Part shown: piece after piece, positions 1 through 7,726 of the stretch
Numbering within the stretch: the stretch's first letter is position 1
Layout of the letters: every line of letters begins with the position of its first letter
NCBI RefSeq assembly: GCF_003205205.1
Contig: NZ_QJRL01000036.1
Location: forward strand, 1-45,825
DNA length: 45,825 nt
From: Pseudomonas sp. LB-090624
Lineage (GTDB): Bacteria; Pseudomonadota; Gammaproteobacteria; Pseudomonadales; Pseudomonadaceae
Reading direction: 5' to 3'
The notes under the pieces: generated by a model
Databases searched by the model: none
Told to the model about the DNA's origin: nothing
The model's input: only the letters and a program-made list of their open reading frames with translations
Made by a program: the position numbers and the translations under genes

Positions 1-211
1 TGCTCCCGGGAGTACGCGCCGAAGGCCCCATCCATGGGGCCTCAGCGCTTGACGGGCATCCATGCCCGTCACCTCCCTCCGCATGCCCTTCGCTCGGCCT
101 ACTGAAGTCGCAATCTGTGTCGCCTGAGCTATCGCGCGCTTAGAAGCAAAATCAAAAGCGGAGCGAGAGCGAGAGCGAGAGCGAGAGCGAGAGCGAGATA
201 CAGCTTCGCAG
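1..211. repeat. Gene-free edge with two small palindromes and a GAGCGA array
   Basis: No convincing coding region is seen here. Two short perfect stem-loops share the same CATCCATG centre: GGCCCCAT-CC-ATGGGGCC at 24-41 and GACGGGCAT-CC-ATGCCCGTC at 51-70. Positions 161-196 hold six perfect copies of the hexamer GAGCGA. The stretch follows the 3' end of the minus-strand lipoprotein gene, so one of the hairpins could end the ccm transcript, but neither is followed by a convincing T-run on the minus strand. The purine-rich hexamer array is a simple-sequence repeat whose length could vary between strains. Confidence 0.6.
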
Positions 212-628
212 TTATTGCCCGAATGCACGCCCCAAACCACCAGGAACCCCGCTGCTGTCAGTCTCCTGCCAAGGCCCATTCGGGCTCAGCGACCAGCTCC
301 AGCCGTTGTCAAACCGGTAATAGGTACGCTGCCGGTAAAAGGTATTCGGCTGCTTCTCCAGCACGTAGACACCCAGTTTCGGGTCCCAGTGGCTAGCCCC
401 GCCAGGCGGTGGCGCAAAGCTGGCCGACGTACGCGGCATGGGCTTGGGAATCGCCGCCGGCTTGCTCGGCTGAGTGGACGGCTGCCCGCCCGGCAGGGGC
501 TTGACCACCGGCCCCTGCGGCGGCACCCGCTCGATCGGTGGTTCGGGCTGTTCATACGGCTGCTGCACCGTACACGCAGACAAACCCAAGGCCAGGGTGA
601 TCAGGGTCAGGCGGACGGTGCTGTGCAT
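212..628 (-). CDS. Small proline-rich lipoprotein of unknown function
   Basis: 138 residues. The N-terminus is a signal peptide ending in a lipobox (LGLSAC, Cys at about residue 19), so the mature protein should be lipid-anchored in the envelope. Residues 20-65 are rich in Pro and Gln (QQPYEQPEPPIERVPP), as in a flexible tether. The C-terminal part (about 75-130) is rich in Trp, Tyr and Gly and contains FYRQRTYYRFDNGWSWS. I do not recognise a named family. It starts 12 nt after the ccmI stop, so it is probably the last gene of the ccm operon. A link to cytochrome maturation is suggested only by position. Confidence 0.8.
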   Translation of the reverse strand: MHSTVRLTLITLALGLSACTVQQPYEQPEPPIERVPPQGPVVKPLPGGQPSTQPSKPAAIPKPMPRTSASFAPPPGGASHWDPKLGVYVLEKQPNTFYRQRTYYRFDNGWSWSLSPNGPWQETDSSGVPGGLGRAFGQ

Positions 629-640
629 GGCATTCTTCTC

Positions 641-1837
641 TTACGGGTCGGGGCTGTCGATGGTCAGGTGCTGCATGGCCTGGGTCGCGCTCGGCAGTGG
701 CGTACCTTGACCGATCCATTCACCATGGGTCGGCTGGCCCGCACGCGAAACACGTGCAACCAGTTGGACTTCGGCAAAGTCGGACAGTTTCATCTGCGGC
801 ATCATCGCATCCGCATCCGACAATTCCACCTCGATCGGCAACTGCGCCACCGTTACCCGCTTGGCCGCCAGCGGCATCGGCGGCCCCTTGCTGGCACGGG
901 CGAAGATGAACACCGTATCGTCTGGTTTGACCTTGTCCTGCAACGCCGCCGCCAGCTCCACTCGCACCTTCAGGCGCGCCGCCAACGGCGCAGGCTCGCC
1001 AGCCCCAGCTGGCGCCCCGCCCAAACGCTCGGCAGCACGGTCAATACCGCCCTGCAGGGCCGCACGCGAAGCATCACCTTCCGGCAATTGCGCCAACAGG
1101 CGCTTCCAGTAATCGATGGCTTCCTGGTAACGCTCCCCCTCGAAGGCCGCGATACCGCGCAGGCCCAGGCTGGTGACTTCATTGGGGTCGGCCTTCAGCG
1201 CTTCGTCAGTCAGGCCCTGGACCTGCGGGCTCCACTGCTTGTCAGCAGCAAAATACAACGCCTGCGCCCACTGCCCCAACAGCTCTGGCTGGCGACCGGC
1301 CAAGGCCACGGCACGTTCGAAGGTACGTGCCGCATCAGCCGGGCGCTGCTCGGCCATGTAGGCACGGCCCAGGAAGTACAGGGCCTCGGCCGAATCAGGC
1401 TGGGCCTGCACCACGCGCTCCAACCGCGCGGTCATTTCTTCCATCGACTTCGGCGCCTGGGCAAACTCCTGGGTCAGCTCCACCTTGTCGGCTGCACCAA
1501 AATGCAGGTAAAGCCCCAACGCCATCAGTGGCACCAATACCGCCGCCAGCAGCGGCAGGGCCTTGCCCAGATGACCTTGGCGCTGGGTGTCTGCACCCTC
1601 GGTATCGGCCAGCAGCTCGCGGGCGGCTTCGTCGCGGCCCTTGGTCATCTGCGCCTCGTCCAGTACACCGGCGGCCTGCTGGGCGGCCAGCTCGGCGACG
1701 CGTTCCTGGTACAGGGCCACGTTCAGGGCAGTACGGTCTTCTTCCGGCTGGCGACGACGGCCACGCAGGATCGGGATCAGCAAGAAGCTGAGGGCGGCGA
1801 GCAACAGCAGGCCCGCGCTAAGCCAGAATTCAATCAT
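641..1837 (-). CDS. ccmI: Cytochrome c biogenesis protein CcmI (CycH-like)
   Basis: 398 residues from ATG at 1837; the reading frame is open further upstream, but the residues before MIEFWLSAG do not look like the family. CcmI delivers apocytochrome c to the heme ligation complex with CcmH and CcmF. Two N-terminal hydrophobic segments are visible (about 2-20, and around 95-115 with AVLVPLMALGLYLHFG). A periplasmic TPR-like region follows (about 150-270; pattern ALYFLGRAYMAEQRPADAAR), then a C-terminal domain. The start overlaps the end of ccmH by 8 nt, which indicates translational coupling. In this lineage CcmH and CcmI are separate proteins, unlike the fused CcmH of E. coli. Confidence 0.93.
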   Translation of the reverse strand: MIEFWLSAGLLLLAALSFLLIPILRGRRRQPEEDRTALNVALYQERVAELAAQQAAGVLDEAQMTKGRDEAARELLADTEGADTQRQGHLGKALPLLAAVLVPLMALGLYLHFGAADKVELTQEFAQAPKSMEEMTARLERVVQAQPDSAEALYFLGRAYMAEQRPADAARTFERAVALAGRQPELLGQWAQALYFAADKQWSPQVQGLTDEALKADPNEVTSLGLRGIAAFEGERYQEAIDYWKRLLAQLPEGDASRAALQGGIDRAAERLGGAPAGAGEPAPLAARLKVRVELAAALQDKVKPDDTVFIFARASKGPPMPLAAKRVTVAQLPIEVELSDADAMMPQMKLSDFAEVQLVARVSRAGQPTHGEWIGQGTPLPSATQAMQHLTIDSPDP

Positions 1838-2306
1838 GGGTCTGTTCTTTTTCCAGCAGTTTGGCGAGACGCTCGCGTTCTTCGGCAGACAACTCGTTGG
1901 CGCCCTGCACGGCCGTGCCACGGCGCCGGCGGACAATCACCGCCAACACCACGAAACCACCGGCCAACAGGAGCCCCGGGCCGAACCACAGCAGCCAGGT
2001 ACGCCCGCTGAGCGCCGGCTTGTAGCGCACGAAGTCGCCATAGCGGTCGACCATGAAATCAACAATCTGCTCGTTGTTCTTGCCCTCGCCAAGCATGCGG
2101 AAGATTTCCCGACGCAAGTCGGCAGCAATGGGGGCGTTGGAGTCGGCAATGTCCTGGTTCTGGCACTTGGGGCAGCGCAGTTCCTTGGTCAGTTGCTGGT
2201 AGCGCTCACGTTCAGCCTCGTCGCGGAACTGGTAGGTGTCGATGGCCGCCTTGGCCACACCGGCCAGGCCCATGCCCAGCACGGCAGCTGCCAGCCAGCG
2301 CCTCAT
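1830..2306 (-). CDS. ccmH: Cytochrome c biogenesis thiol oxidoreductase CcmH
   Basis: 158 residues. It has a signal sequence (about 1-21, ending AKA), then the family's periplasmic three-helix domain with the redox motif LRCPKCQNQ (Cys45 and Cys48), and a C-terminal transmembrane anchor around residues 100-125. By family knowledge it works with CcmG to reduce or hold the apocytochrome CXXCH cysteines before heme attachment. It overlaps ccmG by 4 nt (ATGA) and ccmI by 8 nt, within the ccm operon. It is the short form that lacks the CcmI-like C-terminal extension. Confidence 0.95.
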   Translation of the reverse strand: MRRWLAAAVLGMGLAGVAKAAIDTYQFRDEAERERYQQLTKELRCPKCQNQDIADSNAPIAADLRREIFRMLGEGKNNEQIVDFMVDRYGDFVRYKPALSGRTWLLWFGPGLLLAGGFVVLAVIVRRRRGTAVQGANELSAEERERLAKLLEKEQTHD

Positions 2307-2839
2307 GGCTTGGCCTCGTCAACCAGGCCCTGGTACAACGGTGCCAGCTGTTCACGCCAAACGCTGGCATCGACGATGCCCACATGCTTGTAACGGATGA
2401 TGCCCTTGGCATCGATCAGGAAGGTTTCCGGCGCGCCGTACACGCCAAGGTCCAGCCCCAGGCTGCCCTGCTCGTCACGGATGTCCAGCTGGTACGGGTT
2501 GTGAAACTCGGCCAGCCACTTCTGCGCAGCGGCGTTGTCATCCTTGTAGTTGACCCCGTGGATTACCACCCCCTGCTGCGCCAACTGGTTTAGATACGGG
2601 TGCTCGACCTTGCACGACGGGCACCAGGTGGCCCACACGTTGACCAGTGCCGGGCGGCCCTGCAAGTCGGCCTGGGTCAAGGTCCGGTCGCCCTGGGTCG
2701 ATGCCAGGGAAAACGCGGGGAACGCTTTACCGATCATTGCCGAAGGCAGCTCGTCGGGTTTGAGGAACAGCCCCTTGTAGAGGAACACCGCCACCAGCAG
2801 GAACACTGCCAGGGGGACTACCATGATCCAACGCTTCAT
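2303..2839 (-). CDS. ccmG: Thiol:disulfide interchange protein CcmG/DsbE
   Basis: 178 residues. A single N-terminal membrane anchor (about 4-22) is followed by a thioredoxin-like domain with the active site WATWCPSCK (Cys73, Cys76). The family usually has an acidic periplasmic surface and passes electrons from CcdA/DsbD to apocytochrome c or CcmH. The length is normal. Start and stop each overlap the adjacent gene (ccmF, ccmH) by 4 nt, so the gene is tightly coupled in the operon. Confidence 0.95.
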   Translation of the reverse strand: MKRWIMVVPLAVFLLVAVFLYKGLFLKPDELPSAMIGKAFPAFSLASTQGDRTLTQADLQGRPALVNVWATWCPSCKVEHPYLNQLAQQGVVIHGVNYKDDNAAAQKWLAEFHNPYQLDIRDEQGSLGLDLGVYGAPETFLIDAKGIIRYKHVGIVDASVWREQLAPLYQGLVDEAKP

Positions 2840-4824
2840 GCAGCTGCTCCAGACACGCCCAGCGCATCACGCACCCGGGTCTTGACCTTGACGCGGTAGC
2901 GCCGGTCCAGGGCCGCCAGCAATCCGCCCAGGCCAGTCAACAGACCACCCAGCCAGATCCAGCGGACATAAGGCTTGATATGCACGCGCACCGCCCAGGC
3001 ACCGTTTTCCAGCGGCTCGCCGAGGGCAACGTACAGGTCACGCGTGAAGCCGGCATCGATGCCGGCTTCGGTCATCATCGACTGCTGCACGGTGTACAGG
3101 CGTTTTTCCGGGTGCAGGGTGGTCACCTCACGGCCCTCACGGCTGACAACGATGGTGCCCTTGTCAGAGATGAAGTTCGGCCCCTCGAAGTGCCTGGCAC
3201 CCTGGAACAGGAAGTGATACCCACCCAGCTCCACGCTTTCACCCGGGGCCATGCGCAGGTCGCGCTCGGCGCTGTTGTTACTCGAAAGCACAACACCCAG
3301 CGCACACACGGCCAGGCCCAGGTGCGCCAGCTGCATGCCCCAGTAGCTACGGCCCAGGCCCGGCAAGCCCTTGACCAGGCCCTTGTGGCGGGTCTTGTCG
3401 AAGATGTCGCGCAGGCCGCCGAGCACCACCCAGGCGGCCAGGGCGAAGGCGGTCAGCGTGGGCCAGTCGAAGTCGTCGACGATAAAGCCGGCCAGCGGCG
3501 CGAGGATCGCACTGCCGATCAGCACCGGCGTCATCATGCTGACCAACCATTTACCCGGCGTGTCCTTCCAGCGCACCACCACGCCAATGCTCAGCACCAC
3601 CATCAGCAGCGCCATCAGCGGCAGGAACAAGGCGTCGAAGTACGGCGGGCCGACCGACAGCTTGGCCCCGGTCAGCGCGTCGAGCACCAGCGGGTACAAA
3701 GTGCCAAGCAGAATCATCGAGGCGGCCACCACCAGCACCAGGTTGTTGGCCAGCAACAGCGTTTCACGCGACCACAGGGCAAAGCCGACCTGGCTCTTGA
3801 CCACCGGCGCGCGCAGGGCAAACAGCGTGAGCGAGCCACCCACCACGAACAGCAGGAAGATCAGGATGAAAATGCCCCGCGACGGGTCGGCGGCAAACGC
3901 GTGCACCGAGGTCAGCACGCCGGAGCGCACCAGGAAGGTACCCAGCAGGCTAAGCGAGAACGCGGCAATCGCCAGCAGTACGGTCCAGCTCTTGAACACC
4001 CCGCGCTTTTCGGTCACCGCCAGCGAGTGGATCAGCGCCGTACCCACCAGCCAGGGCATGAACGAGGCGTTTTCCACCGGGTCCCAGAACCACCAGCCCC
4101 CCCAGCCCAGCTCATAGTAGGCCCACCACGAACCGAGGGTGATGCCCACGCCAAGGAAGGCCCAGGCGACAATCGTCCACGGCCGCGACCAGCGCGCCCA
4201 GGCAGCGTCCAGCCGGCCGCCGAGCAAGGCGGCGATGGCGAAGGCGAAGGCTACCGAGAAGCCCACGTAGCCCATGTACAGCATCGGCGGGTGCACGATC
4301 AGGCCAAAGTCCTGCAACAGCGGGTTGAGGTCGCGGCCATCGGTCGGCACCTGCGGCAGCAGGCGCTGGAAGGGGTTGGAGGTGATGATCAGGAAGCTCA
4401 GGAAGCCCACGCTGATCATGCCCATCACCGCCAGCACCCGGGCCAGCATCACCTGCGGCAACTGCCGCGAGAACACCGACACGGCAAAGGTCCAGCCGCC
4501 GAGGATCAGCGCCCACAGCAGCAACGAGCCTTCGTGGGCGCCCCACACCGCGCTGAACTTGAAGTACCAGGGCAAGGCGCTGTTGGAATTGCTGGCAACG
4601 TAGGCGACCGAGAAGTTGTCGGTCATGAAGGCATGAGTCAGGCAGGCGAAGGCAAACGCCAGGAAGGCGAACTGCCCCCAGGCTGCCGGCCGTGCCAGGC
4701 TCATCCACAGGCTGTCGCCGCGCCAGGCGCCCAGCAACGGCACACTGGCCTGCACGGCGGCGAAGCAGATGGCCAGGATCATCGCCAACTGGCCCAGCTC
4801 GGGGATCACCAGTGCAGCATTCAT
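2836..4824 (-). CDS. ccmF: Heme lyase complex subunit CcmF
   Basis: 662 residues, normal for the family and strongly hydrophobic with many transmembrane helices. It carries the tryptophan-rich heme-handling signature GWGGWWFWDPVENASF near residue 230-245. CcmF receives heme from holo-CcmE and, with CcmH/CcmI, attaches it to apocytochrome c in the periplasm. The large periplasmic region near the C-terminus (from about residue 510) is typical. It overlaps both ccmE and ccmG by 4 nt. A long open frame on the opposite strand is a GC-codon shadow. Confidence 0.97.
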   Translation of the reverse strand: MNAALVIPELGQLAMILAICFAAVQASVPLLGAWRGDSLWMSLARPAAWGQFAFLAFAFACLTHAFMTDNFSVAYVASNSNSALPWYFKFSAVWGAHEGSLLLWALILGGWTFAVSVFSRQLPQVMLARVLAVMGMISVGFLSFLIITSNPFQRLLPQVPTDGRDLNPLLQDFGLIVHPPMLYMGYVGFSVAFAFAIAALLGGRLDAAWARWSRPWTIVAWAFLGVGITLGSWWAYYELGWGGWWFWDPVENASFMPWLVGTALIHSLAVTEKRGVFKSWTVLLAIAAFSLSLLGTFLVRSGVLTSVHAFAADPSRGIFILIFLLFVVGGSLTLFALRAPVVKSQVGFALWSRETLLLANNLVLVVAASMILLGTLYPLVLDALTGAKLSVGPPYFDALFLPLMALLMVVLSIGVVVRWKDTPGKWLVSMMTPVLIGSAILAPLAGFIVDDFDWPTLTAFALAAWVVLGGLRDIFDKTRHKGLVKGLPGLGRSYWGMQLAHLGLAVCALGVVLSSNNSAERDLRMAPGESVELGGYHFLFQGARHFEGPNFISDKGTIVVSREGREVTTLHPEKRLYTVQQSMMTEAGIDAGFTRDLYVALGEPLENGAWAVRVHIKPYVRWIWLGGLLTGLGGLLAALDRRYRVKVKTRVRDALGVSGAAA

Positions 4825-5276
4825 GGCTTGGCCTCCCCGCCGGCAGCGGCCTGGCCGCTTTCCTTCAGCGCCTTGGTGACCTCGGGCGGCATGTATTTCT
4901 CGTCGTGTTTGGCCAGCACTTCATCAGCCACTACCACGCCTTCGGCATTGAGCTTGCCAAGGGCGACGATGCCCTGCCCTTCGCGGAACAGGTCGGGCAG
5001 GATGCCACGGTAGGTGATCGGCACCGACTTGTTGAAATCAGTGACCACGAAGCGCACATCCAGCGAGTCGGACGAACGCTGCACCGAGCCTTTCTCGACC
5101 ATGCCGCCAGCGCGAATGCGCGTGTCCAGCGGCGCTTCGCCGTTGGCGATCTGGGTCGGTGTATAGAACAGGTTGATATTCTGCTGCAATGCGCTCAAGG
5201 CAAAGCCGACGGCAACCCCGACGCCGACCAGCAGGCCGACGATGAGCAACAGGCGTTTCTTGCGCTGCGGATTCAC
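4821..5276 (-). CDS. ccmE: Periplasmic heme chaperone CcmE
   Basis: 151 residues from a GTG start at 5276. This start gives the typical VNPQRKKRLL N-terminus; the frame is open further upstream without family character. One N-terminal transmembrane helix (about 10-28) anchors a small beta-barrel (OB-like) domain. The heme-binding histidine lies in VLAKHDEKYMPPEV (His124, with Tyr128 nearby). CcmE carries heme covalently from the CcmABCD complex to CcmF. The start overlaps the ccmD stop by 4 nt. The C-terminal tail is Ala/Gly-rich, as is common. Confidence 0.95.
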   Translation of the reverse strand: MNPQRKKRLLLIVGLLVGVGVAVGFALSALQQNINLFYTPTQIANGEAPLDTRIRAGGMVEKGSVQRSSDSLDVRFVVTDFNKSVPITYRGILPDLFREGQGIVALGKLNAEGVVVADEVLAKHDEKYMPPEVTKALKESGQAAAGGEAKP

Positions 5277-5449
5277 TGGTTGTTCTCCCGGCGCAAACGG
5301 CGCGCCTCTTCTTGCAAATAGCGACGGCGAGCCAGCAGTGGCGCACCGACATTCAGCGCCAGCACTGCCAGGCAGATGCCATAGGCCGACCACACGTACA
5401 AACCATGATGCCCCATGGCGAGAAAGTCACCGAAGGTGGCAAAGCTCAT
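5273..5449 (-). CDS. ccmD: Heme exporter accessory protein CcmD
   Basis: 58 residues from ATG at 5449 (MSFATFGDFLAMGHHG). It is a small protein with one transmembrane segment (about 17-38) followed by a basic cytoplasmic tail (ARRRYLQEEARRLRRE), as is usual for CcmD. By family knowledge it stabilises the CcmABC complex and is needed to release holo-CcmE. It overlaps ccmC upstream and ccmE downstream by 4 nt each, so its placement in the operon is unambiguous despite low sequence conservation. Confidence 0.92.
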   Translation of the reverse strand: MSFATFGDFLAMGHHGLYVWSAYGICLAVLALNVGAPLLARRRYLQEEARRLRRENNQ

Positions 5450-6213
5450 TGTGCGGCCCTCCGCCCCAGGCTGTTCAATACTTCGTCCCTGACCCAACTG
5501 GCGCGTGCTTCGCGCTTGAGTACTTCAAGGCGCATGCGCAGCAACAGCACCGCGCCGAAGAAACAGTAGAAACCCAATGCCGTGCACAACAGCGGCAGCC
5601 ACATTTCGGCTGGCATTGCCGGCTTTTCGGTAAGGGTGAACGTGGCGCCCTGGTGCAGGGTGTTCCACCACTCCACCGAGTATTTGATGATCGGGATGTT
5701 CACCACGCCGACTATCGCCAGCACTGCGCAGGCCTTGGCCGCACTGTCACGATTACTGATCGCCTGGCCCAACGCAATGATGCCGAAGTACAGGAACAGC
5801 AGGATAAGCATGGACGTAAGGCGGGCATCCCATACCCACCAGCTGCCCCAGGTCGGCTTGCCCCAGATGGCACCGGTGACCAATGCCACGGCCGTCATCC
5901 AGGCGCCGATCGGCGCGGCACATTGCAGGGCGACGTCGGCCAGTTTCATCTTCCACACCAGCCCCACCACCCCGGCCACGGCCAACAGCACGTAGCAGGA
6001 CTGCGCCAGCATCGCCGCCGGGACGTGGATATAGATGATGCGGAAGCTGTTGCCTTGTTGGTAATCCTGCGGGGCGAAAGCCAACCCCCAGGTAATGCCG
6101 ACCAGCAACAGGATCACGGCGGCGCCGGCCAGCCACGGCAGCATGCGGCCGCTGATGGCATAGAACCATTTCGGGGAGCCCAGCTTGTGGAACCACGTCC
6201 AGCTTATTTTCAT
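5446..6213 (-). CDS. ccmC: Heme ABC transporter permease CcmC
   Basis: 255 residues from ATG at 6213 (MKISWTWFHKL). The frame extends further upstream, but that part is non-homologous in character. There are six predicted transmembrane segments. The tryptophan-rich motif TWGSWWVWDARLTS near residues 120-135 is the CcmC/CcmF heme-handling signature. CcmC loads heme onto the CcmE histidine. It overlaps ccmD by 4 nt and lies 46 nt after the ccmB stop, the largest gap in the ccmABCDEFGHI series. Confidence 0.95.
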   Translation of the reverse strand: MKISWTWFHKLGSPKWFYAISGRMLPWLAGAAVILLLVGITWGLAFAPQDYQQGNSFRIIYIHVPAAMLAQSCYVLLAVAGVVGLVWKMKLADVALQCAAPIGAWMTAVALVTGAIWGKPTWGSWWVWDARLTSMLILLFLYFGIIALGQAISNRDSAAKACAVLAIVGVVNIPIIKYSVEWWNTLHQGATFTLTEKPAMPAEMWLPLLCTALGFYCFFGAVLLLRMRLEVLKREARASWVRDEVLNSLGRRAAQ

Positions 6214-6259
6214 CAGGGTACATCCAGGGTATTTGCCGGGCTTGAGAGCCCGGGACTCG

Positions 6260-6928
6260 TTATTCGCCAACGCTGATCTTCAGGCCGGCCGCTATCGCAA
6301 AGGGTGCCAGGGTCACGGCCAGGGCCGTGAGGCTGGCGAGCCAGAGCAGGTGGCCGGTTGCCGGCATATTTTGCAACGCCGCCTGCAACGCACCACTGCC
6401 CAGGATCAATACAGGGATATACAACGGCAGAATCAGCAACGCCAGTAACAAACCACCACGCTTCAGACCGACTGTCAGCGCCGCGCCCACCGCGCCCAGC
6501 AGGCTCAATACCGGTGTGCCTAACAGCAGCGAGCCGAGCAGCACCGGCAGGCAATGGCTGGGCAGCCCCAGCATCAGTGCCAGCAGTGGCGCCAACAATA
6601 CCAGTGCCAAGCCGGAAAAGATCCAGTGCGCCAGCACCTTGGCCAGCACCAGCAAGGCCAGCGGGTGCGGCGACAACACCCACTGCTCCAGCGAGCCGTC
6701 CTCGAAATCACTGCGAAACAGGCCATCCAGCGACAGCAGCACCGCCAGCAACGCGGCCACCCAGACCAACCCCGGCGATAAGGTTTGCAACAATTGGCTT
6801 TCCGGGCCGACCGCCAGCGGGAACATGGCCACGACGATGGCGAAGAACACCAGCGGGTTGGCCAGTTCGGCCGGGCGGCGGAACAACAGGCGCGCCTCGC
6901 GACGCAACAACAGGATGAATACGCTCAT
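6260..6928 (-). CDS. ccmB: Heme exporter permease CcmB
   Basis: 222 residues starting at ATG 6928 (MSVFILLLRREARLLFRR), which overlaps the ccmA stop by 4 nt. The protein is very hydrophobic, with about six transmembrane helices, and has the family's RRPAELANPLVFF stretch near the N-terminus. With CcmA it forms the ABC transporter whose ATP hydrolysis releases holo-CcmE from CcmC/CcmD. Length is normal. Confidence 0.94.
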   Translation of the reverse strand: MSVFILLLRREARLLFRRPAELANPLVFFAIVVAMFPLAVGPESQLLQTLSPGLVWVAALLAVLLSLDGLFRSDFEDGSLEQWVLSPHPLALLVLAKVLAHWIFSGLALVLLAPLLALMLGLPSHCLPVLLGSLLLGTPVLSLLGAVGAALTVGLKRGGLLLALLILPLYIPVLILGSGALQAALQNMPATGHLLWLASLTALAVTLAPFAIAAGLKISVGE

Positions 6929-7557
6929 GCCGCCCATTGCCCCAGGTTCAGTTCACGGTAACCGGAGGGCTTGCGGTCCAGCGTGTGGTGGGTAGTCAGC
7001 ACCACCGTGCCGCCCTGCTCGCAGTGGGCCGCCAGGTGCGCTTCGAGTTGTGCCACGCCCTGCTTGTCGAGGGCAGTGAACGGCTCGTCGAGGATCCACA
7101 GCGGCGGGCCGGCCAGGTGCAGCCGGGCGAGGGCCACGCGGCGCTGCTGGCCGGCCGACAGGGTATGGCACGGGACGTCTTCGAAACCGCGCAGGCCGAC
7201 GGCCTCCAGCGCTGCCCAGATCGCCTCGCGGCTGGCCGGCTGATGCAGGGCGCACAGCCACGTGAGGTTTTCCTCAGCGGTAAGCAAGTCCTTGATGCCG
7301 GCGGCGTGGCCAATCCACAGCAGGACGCTGGCCAGGGCATGGCGCTGTTCTGCAAGTGGCTTGCCACCCAACAGGATCTGCCCGGCCGTCGGCTGCATCA
7401 GCCCGGCCAGCAGGCGCAACAGGCTGGTCTTGCCACTGCCGTTGGGGCCGCTGATCTGCAGCATGTCGCCGGCGCCCAGCTCGAAATCGAGCTGCTCGAA
7501 CAGCAGGCGCCAGTCGCGCTCGCAGGCCAGGCCTGCGGCTTGGAGGTGAAGGGTCAC
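6925..7557 (-). CDS. ccmA: Heme exporter ATP-binding protein CcmA
   Basis: 210 residues from a GTG start at 7557, preceded by an AAGGCG ribosome-binding sequence. All ABC ATPase motifs are visible: Walker A GPNGSGKT (37-44), signature LSAGQQRR near 128, Walker B LWILDEPFTALD near 150, and the switch histidine in TTHH. It powers CcmB/CcmC in heme loading and CcmE release. It is the first gene of the ccm operon, so the promoter should lie in 7558-7726, shared with the divergent gene at 7727. Confidence 0.95.
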   Translation of the reverse strand: MTLHLQAAGLACERDWRLLFEQLDFELGAGDMLQISGPNGSGKTSLLRLLAGLMQPTAGQILLGGKPLAEQRHALASVLLWIGHAAGIKDLLTAEENLTWLCALHQPASREAIWAALEAVGLRGFEDVPCHTLSAGQQRRVALARLHLAGPPLWILDEPFTALDKQGVAQLEAHLAAHCEQGGTVVLTTHHTLDRKPSGYRELNLGQWAA

Positions 7558-7577
7558 GGTTTCGCCTTATCTTTTTA

Positions 7578-7611
7578 GGGCTTCAAAGCAGACAATACCG
7601 GCCTGAAGCCC
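7578..7611. other. Inverted repeat in the ccmA 5' leader
   Basis: GGGCTTCA at 7578-7585 pairs perfectly with TGAAGCCC at 7604-7611, leaving an 18-nt loop. It lies 20 nt upstream of the ccmA start codon, between the leader and the ribosome-binding site. It has no T-run on the minus strand, so it is not an obvious terminator. It could be a structured leader or a protein-binding site; only the sequence symmetry is seen. Confidence 0.4.
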
Positions 7612-7714
7612 GTGTGTCTCAAGTCGCCGCGCACGCTGCCGTTATACTGGCAACCACGGGCGCCCGGCATTATTACACGCGCCGCCGCGCTGCCAAGAGG
7701 CCGGGCTCGACAGG

Positions 7715-7724
7715 TTGTATACAA
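7715..7724. promoter_or_regulatory. TTGTATACAA palindrome at the start of the plus-strand operon
   Basis: A perfect 10-bp palindrome ends two bases before the proposed ATG at 7727 and occupies the place where a ribosome-binding site would be. Its GTA-TAC core resembles operators of FadR-type GntR regulators. Bound protein here would sit in the divergent ccmA / fliK-like intergenic region. No regulator gene is adjacent, so function is only inferred. Confidence 0.3.
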
Positions 7725-7726
7725 TC

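Noticed and set aside
2980..5013. Open frame of 677 codons opposite ccmF
   Set aside because: Low-complexity His/Gln/Arg/Ala composition; mirror of the ccmF codon usage; no domain pattern.
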